A stretch of DNA of 9,488 nt from a bacterium (GCA_039961635.1 JABRWB010000070.1:1-9488), one strand, 5' to 3'; positions 1-6,453 are shown, counted from the first letter of the stretch. The notes: generated by a model from the sequence alone, not told the origin. Translations and numbers: made by a program.

Positions 1-2
1 GC

Positions 3-1172
3 GAGCTGTTCAGCCACCGCAACCCCACGTACAACGAGAACACGATTGCCCTTCCAAGCGACCGCGGCGCGCTGGAAATAAGCGGAACGAACCTGATGTA
101 CGAAGGCACGCGGGTCAAGACCTGGATCATCGGAAGGGACGTGAATCCGGGGGGGAGGGGTATAGGCGAAACCTATCCCCACGGCATGTTCAGATTACCC
201 GGACTGCGGCCGCCCTGCACAGCGGACACGCTTGGCGGATTCGGTAATTCGGTAAACAATCTTGGGATCGAGCCGGGAGGTGGGGGCGGTACGGGGTCGG
301 GCAAAAGCAGTTGCTCCGATTTGCGACTTTGCGCACCAGGTATGTCAGGTTCCCCTTCCTCATGCTGCTGTATTGATGTCGACGACGCATTTGAAAAGTG
401 CATTTCCTGCGGCGGTTGCTGCTGCGCCGAGGCAAACGTCACATATGCATGCGAAGTTCCTTCGCTTCCCAATGGCTATTCAAATTATAAAGAAGCATTG
501 AAGGATGATCCGTCATATAGGCAAGCGTATTGCAGTTATCTTGCGTGCAATGTTGCGGAAGCCCAAAAGTATTTCACTGTTTGCGATCCTGAGACTTCTT
601 GGGGTTGCTGCAAAAGCTATTGTGAAGAAGTTCTGGATTATACTGGCGGAGGAGGCGGCGTTGCGGGTGGGGGTAGAGGTGGTCAAGGCGGTAGTGGATG
701 TAGCGGATGCGGAAAAGGAAAATGGGGCAGGGGTGGCAAAGGAGGAGAAATAATGCAGGGCCGCGGGCGAGGGGCCATACCCAAGGAGCTTCAAATATTC
801 ATAACGGGTCTTAAATGTTTGCAGGCTGGTATAAACGATAGCAGCTGCCTCAACAAAGCATGTTGCAATTGGTTTTTCCAAAACGAAGAATGTGATGTTT
901 GTAACACCATGGTTCTGCATCGAGTTCTATTAATGGGTCCTTCTAGGCTAAGTATGGCAACAGAAGGGGATCCTTTCTGTGTAGATGAAGAGGGAAATGA
1001 GCGGTACATATATACTCGATGCGATGTCGGAAAAGATAAACGCACCAAATTATTAATACCCGGAATAACAATATGCAAAGAGCACTTGCCAATTACCACA
1101 ATTCATGACGAACCTTATGGCGGGAGTCAAGAATGCCTGGCGGCCGCAGCAATAATTATTGACGTATTTTAA
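3..1172 (+). CDS. C-terminal part of a large secreted/Rhs-like protein with a cysteine-rich tail (5' end outside window)
   Basis: The frame is open from the left window edge, so the start is not seen; 389 codons are visible before TAA at 1170. The first ~100 residues are GC-rich with no motif I recognise. A Gly-rich linker lies near 280-300, and from about 300 the DNA becomes more AT-rich and the protein very rich in cysteine (about 30 Cys, including CCC runs near 382-390 and 412-425). A second Gly-rich stretch at about 645-750 splits the cysteine-rich part in two. A conserved-looking body followed by a compositionally different tail, then a small membrane-protein gene and an Rhs fragment, is the layout of a polymorphic toxin with a variable C-terminal module. 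No catalytic toxin motif is identified, so toxin function is inference from context. It could instead be a cysteine-rich surface protein. The frame continues in the same register past the TAA; see the next entry. Confidence 0.6.
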   Translation, partial: ELFSHRNPTYNENTIALPSDRGALEISGTNLMYEGTRVKTWIIGRDVNPGGRGIGETYPHGMFRLPGLRPPCTADTLGGFGNSVNNLGIEPGGGGGTGSGKSSCSDLRLCAPGMSGSPSSCCCIDVDDAFEKCISCGGCCCAEANVTYACEVPSLPNGYSNYKEALKDDPSYRQAYCSYLACNVAEAQKYFTVCDPETSWGCCKSYCEEVLDYTGGGGGVAGGGRGGQGGSGCSGCGKGKWGRGGKGGEIMQGRGRGAIPKELQIFITGLKCLQAGINDSSCLNKACCNWFFQNEECDVCNTMVLHRVLLMGPSRLSMATEGDPFCVDEEGNERYIYTRCDVGKDKRTKLLIPGITICKEHLPITTIHDEPYGGSQECLAAAAIIIDVF

Positions 1173-1271
1173 TGTGAATTCGGCGAAAAAAAAGGCGAGG
1201 ATTGCGCCGAGTATCTTGTTGGCCTCGCTCTTGAATTATGCAATTGTGCACAAGGTAAGGGATTGTGTTGA
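1173..1271 (+). pseudogene. In-frame cysteine-rich continuation of the preceding CDS, cut off by TAA at 1170-1172
   Basis: Immediately after the TAA, the same reading frame stays open for 32 codons and ends in TGA at 1269-1271. Five of the 32 residues are cysteine (first, 11th, 23rd, 25th and last), against about one expected by chance and in line with the upstream domain. The TGA overlaps the ATG of the next gene (TGATG), the usual junction of a coupled gene pair. This suggests that the ancestral tail ended at 1271 and that the TAA is a nonsense mutation, a sequencing error or a readthrough site. A 32-codon open stretch alone is not unlikely by chance; the composition and junction carry the argument. 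Confidence 0.5.
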
Positions 1272-1597
1272 TGCCAAAAGAAGTAGGTAAGTTGAAATAT
1301 CTATCCAATATTGTGGCATTGGGATTGTTGATTTCCTATGCCTTGGGATTGCATAGGGCGTGGGCAGTATTTCATTGGACTAGTATAAACCGGCAAATTC
1401 ATAATTTCATTAGCGCTCCTTTGCTTTATATATTTCTTTCTTTTGCCACTCTGCATATTATTGAATACATATTTATTCCCATTAATCAAGTTTCCAAAGA
1501 ACGGTCTATTTGGCTGGTTAAGTCGGTTATTATAATTGCGGGAATAATTATTTCGATTTACCTAACCCGGGGAAACTGGGTGGGTACAATTAGGTAA
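1271..1597 (+). CDS. Small three-helix membrane protein, candidate immunity protein
   Basis: A 108-residue protein from ATG 1271; GTG at 1265 is an alternative that adds two residues. The ATG is preferred because a purine-rich GGTAAGGG at about 1253-1260 sits at suitable distance and the ATG overlaps the TGA of the upstream frame. Three hydrophobic segments are visible at about residues 10-29, 46-70 and 80-98, joined by short basic or polar loops, so it is very likely an inner-membrane protein. I recognise no family. Its base composition is AT-rich like the cysteine-rich tail upstream and unlike dnaG. A small membrane protein directly behind a toxin-like C-terminus is a common form of immunity protein in polymorphic toxin and colicin-type systems; that role is inferred from position. 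Its stop overlaps the next ATG (TAATG). Confidence 0.6.
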   Translation: MPKEVGKLKYLSNIVALGLLISYALGLHRAWAVFHWTSINRQIHNFISAPLLYIFLSFATLHIIEYIFIPINQVSKERSIWLVKSVIIIAGIIISIYLTRGNWVGTIR

Positions 1598-1905
1598 TGG
1601 CATATAATATATTAATTATATTATTCAAGGATTATGATGCTTTGGTGGCATTGAATATGTCCATGTTTGACAACTGCCAAATTACAGAAATTACAACGAG
1701 AGATACCTATCTGATCGCTTTCGACCGCTTGAACCGGATCAAGCAGGAGAAGATGACCAACGGCGGGACGACCCGCTTCCAGTTCGACCACACCTACGAC
1801 AGCGCGGGGAACCGCACCAACCTGACCATTGCGGGCAACCTCTACCCCGCCCGCAACTTCAACTACACGTTCAACGCCCAGGGACGGCTGACGTCCGCGG
1901 CGTGA
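1597..1905 (+). pseudogene. Hybrid ORF: unrelated AT-rich start joined to a fragment of Rhs/YD-repeat core
   Basis: This 102-codon ORF starts at ATG 1597, overlapping the stop of the membrane-protein gene. Codons 1-40 are AT-rich and match nothing I know; they may be the start of another small cassette gene. Around 1710-1720 the DNA turns GC-rich and the protein becomes a recognisable Rhs/YD-repeat core: FDRLNRI, then YDSAGNRTNL, then FNAQGRLTSA, three successive YD-type units. In intact Rhs proteins such repeats run for hundreds of residues, so about 60 residues is a remnant. The frame stops at a TGA inside a palindromic repeat (1897-1921), just where the next YD unit would be expected. The fragment probably came from an Rhs gene by recombination, as in the displaced orphan tips found beside rhs genes. 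A functional protein is unlikely, although the ORF itself is intact. Confidence 0.65.
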
Positions 1906-1963
1906 ACGCCGCGCTCCCTGGATTGGGGATGGTTGTGCGCGGCGAAAACGCCGCGCTCCCCGG
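1897..1963. repeat. Two near-identical GC-rich palindromic repeat units
   Basis: Unit A at 1897-1921 and unit B at 1939-1963 are 25 bases each and match at 22 positions. Each is a hairpin of GCGGCG, a 4-base loop and CGCCGC; in B the stem extends to 8 bp (1937-1956), in A to 7 bp. A conserved CGCTCC(C/T)GG-like tail follows each stem. They look like dispersed REP-type elements. Unit A supplies the TGA that ends the Rhs fragment. Confidence 0.7.
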
Positions 1964-2004
1964 TTCAGACCTCAACGGGCGCACGCATTTTGCGCCTACA
2001 AATC

Positions 2005-2050
2005 GGGCGAGCAGCCGCCCGCCCCTACGATGCACGCGGCTGCCGGCCGC
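2005..2050. repeat. Further GC-rich palindromes directly upstream of the dnaG promoter
   Basis: Two more short inverted repeats follow units A and B: GGGCG with CGCCC (2005-2020), then GCGGC with GCCGC around 2036-2050. They complete a roughly 150-bp repeat-dense, non-coding spacer (1897-2050). The similar strings GCGCCTACAA (1992-2001) and GCCCCTACGA (2021-2030) suggest a degenerate duplication. I see no transposase and no clear terminal repeats. Confidence 0.45.
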
Positions 2051-2054
2051 CTAC

Positions 2055-2060
2055 TATAAT
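2055..2060 (+). promoter_or_regulatory. -10 element TATAAT immediately upstream of dnaG
   Basis: A perfect TATAAT lies only 7 bases before the dnaG GTG at 2068, so a normal start site would fall at about 2067-2068, on the start codon itself. The bases in between (CCTCCCC) contain no Shine-Dalgarno. No good -35 is present; TGCACG at 2031-2036 is the best, with an 18-base spacer and 3 of 6 matches. This fits a leaderless dnaG mRNA. Confidence 0.55.
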
Positions 2061-2067
2061 CCTCCCC

Positions 2068-3852
2068 GTGGCTTGGGCCGACGACATCCGGAGCAAGGTT
2101 GACATCGTGGACGCGATAGGCGAATACGTCCAGCTCAAGCCGGCCGGGCGCGCCCAATGGAAGGCTTGCTGCCCGCTGCACAACGAGACCAAGCCGTCCT
2201 TCAGCGTGAACGCCGAGAAAGGCGTCTGGTACTGCTTCGGGTGCAAGAAGGGGGGCGACGTCGTGAAATTCATCCAGGAAATAGAAAGCCTGGACTTCCG
2301 GGAGGCGCTCGAATTCCTGGGGCACAAGTACCATATTCCCGACCCCGGGACGCCGGCTGCGGGCAGGACGAGCGGCGAAGGCAGGCTGCGTGCGGAGGGG
2401 CGCGAGGCGCTTCATCGTGTCCACGAAGAAGCCGCCGCGTTCTATCACAACATACTCGTCAACACCTCGATGGGAGCGGAGGCCCGGCGGTATCTGGAAA
2501 AGCGCGGGATCGGGATCGAGGCGTGGCGCAAGTTCATGCTGGGCGCGGCGACCGACGGATGGGAGGATTTGTCGCGGGAGCTGTTGCGGAAGGGCGCGCG
2601 GGAGAGCGATCTTTTGTCGGCGGGGCTTTCGTCCAAACGGCGGGACGGGACGGGCGTGGTTGACAGGTTCCGCAACCGGATAATCTATCCGATAAAGAAT
2701 CCAAGCGGGCGCTTTGCGGCGTTCGGGGCCAGGGCGCTGGGCAATGAAGAGCCGAAATACCTGAATTCGTCCAACTCGCCGATTTACAACAAAAGCGACG
2801 CGCTGTACTGGCTGTCGGACGCGAAACGCGCGATCGCGACGCTTGGATACGCCGTGCTGGTCGAAGGATACATGGACGTTATCGCGCTCGTCCAGGCGGG
2901 GATAGAAAACGTCGTCGCGTCGTGCGGGACGGCGATGACGGAGGCACACCTGAAAGTGCTTTTCCGTTACACGCGTAACGTCGTGATCGCGTTCGACGGG
3001 GACGGCGCGGGGCGTGACGCGGCGGTGCGGACGGCGGCGCTTGTGGTCGCGGCGGGGGCTGTGCCGCGGATCGCGCAGCTTCCTGATGGCGCCGACCCGG
3101 ACGACTTCGTGCGCAAGAACGGGGGGGGGGCGCTGCGCGAGCGGATCGAAAAGGCCGTGGATCCGGCTGCGTTCGTTCTGGACATGCTCGGTGCGAACGC
3201 GTCGGGAAGCGCGAGGGAAAAGGAAGAGTGGATAGCGCGTCTGGCGCCTATCGCTTCGCTTGCCGCGCCGCTGATCCGCGCGGAGTTCGTGCGCACGATC
3301 GCGGGCCGTCTGGGCATCGCCGCGGGCGCGGCGGATGCGCTCCTCATCGCGCATGCCCAGACAGGCGGAAATCCGGCAGCGCGGGCCGCGGGCGCGGCGG
3401 GAAAGTCAACGCTGCTTTCGCCGAGGCTCATGACCGAGGCGGCAGTGCTTGCGGGAATTTTGCGGGAACCGGCGAACCTGCGTACCGCGCTGGACGCGGG
3501 ATTGTCCGACGCGGATTTTGAAACGCGGGCCGCAAAATGCGCGTGGCGCGTGCTCTCTTCGGAATCCGACCCGGCGCGTTGGGACGCGGCGCTGCTTTCG
3601 AGCGAGGCCGGAGCGGAAGGCGCAGCCGAGCTGTACGGGATAATCACGGACGCGGGGCGGTTCCCCCACCAGCGGGACTTCGCGAAGCGAGTAGAGCGGC
3701 TCATCTCGCTTAGGGCTGCGAGCGGGGAAGCGGCAATCCTGCGCAAGCTGGCCGAAGCCGAGAAGGCGGGGGATTCCGAGTCGGTAGCCCGGCTGGCCCG
3801 GGAGCTTGCCGAATTGCGCAGGGCAGGAAAAGTCGCGGGACAGGCGGATTAG
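2068..3852 (+). CDS. dnaG: DNA primase DnaG
   Basis: DnaG makes the RNA primers for replication forks, working with the DnaB helicase. From GTG 2068 the protein is 594 residues, typical of the family. The order is standard: N-terminal CHC2 zinc domain with Cys35, His38, Cys56 and Cys59; the RNA-polymerase core with a RFRNRIIYPI-type segment; a TOPRIM domain with the catalytic Glu266 in VEGYMDV and Asp310/Asp312 in FDGDGAG; and a helical Ala-rich C-terminal helicase-interacting part. GTG 2068 is chosen because the residues right after it align with the usual DnaG N-terminus (DIRSKVDIVDAIGEY), while the upstream open frame to 1933 only reads through repeats. No Shine-Dalgarno is present. A run of ten G at 3121-3130 stays in frame. 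The customary neighbour rpoD is not downstream here. Essential gene, apparently intact. Confidence 0.97.
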   Translation: MAWADDIRSKVDIVDAIGEYVQLKPAGRAQWKACCPLHNETKPSFSVNAEKGVWYCFGCKKGGDVVKFIQEIESLDFREALEFLGHKYHIPDPGTPAAGRTSGEGRLRAEGREALHRVHEEAAAFYHNILVNTSMGAEARRYLEKRGIGIEAWRKFMLGAATDGWEDLSRELLRKGARESDLLSAGLSSKRRDGTGVVDRFRNRIIYPIKNPSGRFAAFGARALGNEEPKYLNSSNSPIYNKSDALYWLSDAKRAIATLGYAVLVEGYMDVIALVQAGIENVVASCGTAMTEAHLKVLFRYTRNVVIAFDGDGAGRDAAVRTAALVVAAGAVPRIAQLPDGADPDDFVRKNGGGALRERIEKAVDPAAFVLDMLGANASGSAREKEEWIARLAPIASLAAPLIRAEFVRTIAGRLGIAAGAADALLIAHAQTGGNPAARAAGAAGKSTLLSPRLMTEAAVLAGILREPANLRTALDAGLSDADFETRAAKCAWRVLSSESDPARWDAALLSSEAGAEGAAELYGIITDAGRFPHQRDFAKRVERLISLRAASGEAAILRKLAEAEKAGDSESVARLARELAELRRAGKVAGQAD

Positions 3853-3884
3853 CAATAGGCGCACAAACCATCGGCGCCGCGAAA

Positions 3885-3934
3885 TCCGGAAAACCAAACG
3901 CTTGCGGCGCCGCAGACTGGCCGGAATGTTTTTT
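3885..3934 (+). terminator. Possible intrinsic terminator after dnaG
   Basis: TCCGG (3885-3889) pairs with CCGGA (3921-3925), enclosing a perfect 12-bp palindrome (3903-3914). Six T follow at 3929-3934. The stem is interrupted and the T-run is three bases away, so this is only a weak candidate. The rest of the spacer up to 4042 is AT-rich, with a TATAAT-like string at 3960-3965 that lacks a -35. Confidence 0.3.
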
Positions 3935-4042
3935 GAATGCCCCGCTTACTTTAATATTATATAATTTGCGTCTGATTAGCCAATTTGGAGTGATACGGCC
4001 TGAATCGCCTTTCAATTTATTTTCAAAAGACTTTTGATTAGC

Positions 4043-4071
4043 TTGACAGGCGGCGTATGCCGGGGTATAAT
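4043..4071 (+). promoter_or_regulatory. Perfect sigma70-type promoter for the dockerin/PKD lipoprotein gene
   Basis: TTGACA at 4043-4048, a 17-base spacer and TATAAT at 4066-4071 match the housekeeping consensus at all twelve positions. Transcription should start near 4078, giving a 5' leader of about 46 bases. Such a match suggests strong, constitutive expression; I see no operator palindrome overlapping it. Confidence 0.9.
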
Positions 4072-4107
4072 GCCCGTACCTCCAACCCCCTTCCTCAAAG
4101 GCGTTTT

Positions 4108-4116
4108 AAGGGAGGT
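4108..4116 (+). promoter_or_regulatory. Strong Shine-Dalgarno AAGGGAGGT
   Basis: This near-perfect anti-16S match ends 7 bases before ATG 4124 and fixes that start over the in-frame upstream start at 4034, which lies ahead of the promoter. CCCTT at 4088-4092 could pair with AAGGG at 4108-4112, a weak 5-bp hairpin with no clear regulatory meaning. Confidence 0.85.
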
Positions 4117-4123
4117 ATCGAAA

Positions 4124-6262
4124 ATGAACCGGTATTTCATCACCGTCACAGCATCGGTGGCGGTTTTGTTCGCATTGATTCCGGGATGCGGAAAGGGCAA
4201 GGCGGATACGCGGCTTCAACCGGAGGCGCCGCCCGCTTTCACATCGGACACGCAATCCGTCACATGTTCGCAGCACGCTTCGTTTGATCCGATAATCGCC
4301 GCGAAGCTGTCGGAAGCGTTCGAAAAAGAATGGGGGCGGACTAATCACGATAACGCGCCCCAATCTTCGAGCTTTTCAAGTGAAGCTCCGGACCCGTCGC
4401 TCCTTGCCATGCTGCGAATGGAGCTGGAGCGCAGTCTGGCCGAAAGCAAACAGCCTAGCCGCGAAGGCCGCGCACCTGTGGGGATGGCGGGGAAAGTGCG
4501 GGATTTAAGGCGTCAATCGGTCGGAGGGTTCGGGCACGCCGGTTTGGCCTGGACGTATACGAATCTTGGGGATTACAACCTTGACGGAGAAGTGACCGTT
4601 GCCGACCTTACCCCAATCGCTGTTTATTACGGCAAGTCCGTTTTCGACTTGTCGCTCGGAAGCAGAGACAGGGAACTTATCGAATACTTGGACGGTGACG
4701 AAAGCGGTATCGTAGACATCGGCGACGTCACGCCAATCGCGCTCAATTTCGATTCACAGGTAAGGCAATACATCGTCCAAGGTTCGGATTCCCCTGACGG
4801 CCCGTTTCGGGATGCAACCCAACGGCTGGTGGCCTTCGATTTCAATGATTCGGTGTCCGAAAAAATCACGCTGAGCATCGCCATCTCCCTTCCCTACAAG
4901 TATTTCATCGTAGTGCCGGTTGACGGCTCTGGCAACCGGGGGGAACCCAGTTTTCTTGCGCCGAACGGAAATGCCGGAGGTGAATATCTCGGCCCTTCGA
5001 TTGTCTCAATTTCGGGCAATTACGGCATGGAAGGCGATACGATAACGCTCTCTGCAGAGTTGGAAAATAGCGAGGGCGCGGATTTCAATTGGTCATTCGG
5101 AGGCGCGGGCTCGCCGTCTTTTTCTTCTTCGCCCAGCCCCTCGCTGACGCTGTCCAAGCAAGGTGTTTATTTGGCAAAGCTTACGGTTTCAAACAAATAC
5201 GGCTGGACGGCGCGCGGATTCAGTATTGCTGTATGGAAGCCGGCAGAGATTCCAGACGGCTGCATTTGGATAGACACGTTGGACAGCCATCCGGATCGGA
5301 GAGTGGTTTTCGACGTTTACGCCCATAGGATGTCAACCGCCGCGCAAGGTTATTTGGAACTGGAAATCGAGTTTCCGGCGCCGATTTCCGCCGGAGATGT
5401 GGATTTGATTAAATACACTCCGGCAGATGCGTCGCAACATGAGGACTATTTGCCTCCGGTTCAAAACTGGATTTGCAACGATGATTTTGCGAATCCTATG
5501 TCCGCTTGGTACGGGGCGGTATCGAACGGTCAGAAACTGGTAATGCGCGGCTATCTTGATGTCGGGGCCGGAGAAAGCGCACGCATATGCTCTTTTTCAC
5601 TTCCGGCCATAGCAACACAGGGTATCCAACCCAGCTCGGTCCGAATAACTTTATTCGAAAAAAGCGGCGCGCGATCTCTTGATAATTGGGCAGGAAGATT
5701 CGAATGGAAAACCGAATCGGGATTTTCAGTCAAAAGAGGCTTGGGATACGGCGGTGAGCCTATAATGCCCAGCGCAGGAGCTGCGGCAACGTTCAATAGT
5801 GCCGCAAATGCTGTGGATATTTTGTTGTGGTCCTGGCTTCCTGGAGATACGGACGGCGACAATGTCGTTTCCGCTTTCGATTTTCAATCTATTGCGCTTA
5901 GATTTCTAAACGGGTCCGATGACGGCGAAGAAGACGACTTGGACAAAAGAGTGGACGCTGACGGCAACGGCGAGGTCGGGATATCGGACATCACGCCAAT
6001 TTCACTTAATCATCATCGCACGCTTGCATTCTACGATAAGTATTGCGTTTATCGCGACGGAGCGGAAATCGCCAGGATTGACGCGGATCCCTTGCCGGAG
6101 CGAAATTCTCCGATTCGCCCGGTTCAATTCCAAATTTACACCGATCAAACCCCGCCCACAGGAGGTCATGTTTACACTGTCCGCGCTTACGATTCTGCAA
6201 CCGGCGAGTACGGTCCGGAAAGCAAGGGCGCGGCGGTTTCGATTCCGGAGTCAGCCAACTAG
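4124..6262 (+). CDS. Lipoprotein with two dockerin/FN3-like modules, a PKD domain and a beta-rich domain
   Basis: A 712-residue protein with a lipoprotein signal peptide: hydrophobic stretch 5-20 and lipobox IPG-Cys22, so it is likely lipid-anchored in the envelope. Calcium-binding dockerin-type repeats lie at about 149-166 (DYNLDGEVTVADL) and 190-206 (DGDESGIVDIGDV), then a FN3-like stretch to about 285. A PKD domain covers about 290-371 (GDTITLSAEL, FNWSFGG, GVYLAKLTVSN). A beta-rich region at about 374-545 could be cohesin-like, but I cannot confirm that. A second dockerin pair follows at about 574-590 (GDTDGDNVVSAFD) and 611-630 (DADGNGEVGISD), then another FN3-like end. Three of the four EF-hand loops are followed by TPI(A/S). 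The promoter and ribosome site are very strong. It probably mediates protein or carbohydrate contacts at the surface; no enzyme domain is seen. Transcription likely ends at the 6381 terminator. Confidence 0.9.
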   Translation: MNRYFITVTASVAVLFALIPGCGKGKADTRLQPEAPPAFTSDTQSVTCSQHASFDPIIAAKLSEAFEKEWGRTNHDNAPQSSSFSSEAPDPSLLAMLRMELERSLAESKQPSREGRAPVGMAGKVRDLRRQSVGGFGHAGLAWTYTNLGDYNLDGEVTVADLTPIAVYYGKSVFDLSLGSRDRELIEYLDGDESGIVDIGDVTPIALNFDSQVRQYIVQGSDSPDGPFRDATQRLVAFDFNDSVSEKITLSIAISLPYKYFIVVPVDGSGNRGEPSFLAPNGNAGGEYLGPSIVSISGNYGMEGDTITLSAELENSEGADFNWSFGGAGSPSFSSSPSPSLTLSKQGVYLAKLTVSNKYGWTARGFSIAVWKPAEIPDGCIWIDTLDSHPDRRVVFDVYAHRMSTAAQGYLELEIEFPAPISAGDVDLIKYTPADASQHEDYLPPVQNWICNDDFANPMSAWYGAVSNGQKLVMRGYLDVGAGESARICSFSLPAIATQGIQPSSVRITLFEKSGARSLDNWAGRFEWKTESGFSVKRGLGYGGEPIMPSAGAAATFNSAANAVDILLWSWLPGDTDGDNVVSAFDFQSIALRFLNGSDDGEEDDLDKRVDADGNGEVGISDITPISLNHHRTLAFYDKYCVYRDGAEIARIDADPLPERNSPIRPVQFQIYTDQTPPTGGHVYTVRAYDSATGEYGPESKGAAVSIPESAN

Positions 6263-6285
6263 CCATACCAACCTTCTGATCCTCC

Positions 6286-6376
6286 CCGGACGCTCGCAGG
6301 GCGGGAGAAGGCTTTATATGTGGTTACCGGGGGTCAATTCCCGGCGGGAGAGATGTGCGGTGCCGGGAGCGTCCGG
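6286..6376 (+). ncRNA. Structured RNA element in the 3' region of the lipoprotein gene, family unknown
   Basis: CCGGACGCTC (6286-6295) and GAGCGTCCGG (6367-6376) form a perfect 10-bp stem closing a 71-base interior. Inside is a smaller hairpin, CCGGG with CCCGG, around 6328-6345. An alternative 7-bp hairpin, GTGCCGG (6360-6366) with CCGGCAC (6373-6379), uses part of the same 3' strand, so the two folds exclude each other. A strong terminator begins 4 bases later. This resembles a 3'-UTR-derived small RNA or a switch-like element, but it matches no riboswitch, tRNA or tmRNA consensus that I know. It may also simply be stacked repeat palindromes. Confidence 0.4.
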
Positions 6377-6380
6377 CACG

Positions 6381-6413
6381 GCGGGCGGGAGCAATCCCGC
6401 CCGCTTTTTCTTT
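6381..6413 (+). terminator. Strong intrinsic terminator
   Basis: A perfect 10-bp GC stem (6381-6390 with 6395-6404), a GCAA tetraloop and then TTTTTCTTT. The T-run is only on the + strand side, so it ends the lipoprotein transcript and prevents read-through into the convergent SRP RNA gene. It offers no T-tract for transcripts coming from the right. Confidence 0.92.
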
Positions 6414-6453
6414 CGGGAGGAATGTCGCAGGCCCCGGGGTTAGGTTCCTCCCG
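6414..6453. repeat. 9-bp perfect inverted repeat overlapping the 3' end of the SRP RNA
   Basis: CGGGAGGAA at 6414-6422 and TTCCTCCCG at 6445-6453 are exact reverse complements. The right arm lies inside the SRP RNA and the left arm just beyond its predicted 3' end. In an unprocessed minus-strand transcript the arms could pair and compete with the closing helix of the SRP RNA. Confidence 0.55.

Noticed and set aside
1897-2050. Insertion sequence or CRISPR array as explanation of the repeats
   Set aside because: No transposase, no terminal inverted repeats or target duplication, and the units are too few and unevenly spaced for a CRISPR array.
1902-2102. 66-codon ORF between the Rhs fragment and dnaG
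   Set aside because: It reads through the palindromic repeats (its peptide repeats NAALPG) and overlaps the dnaG start; repeat-derived, not a gene.
1996-3354. 452-codon open frame on the minus strand
   Set aside because: Arg/Pro/His-rich product antisense to dnaG with no motif; a typical shadow frame of GC-rich coding DNA.
2967-3746. 259-codon open frame on the minus strand
   Set aside because: Ser/Ala-rich shadow of the dnaG C-terminal region, no start context and no recognisable domain.
6326-6350. Possible tRNA T-arm (GGGTCAATTCCCG-like) in the intergenic region
   Set aside because: The loop is one base short of the consensus and no acceptor stem, D-arm or anticodon arm can be placed around it.
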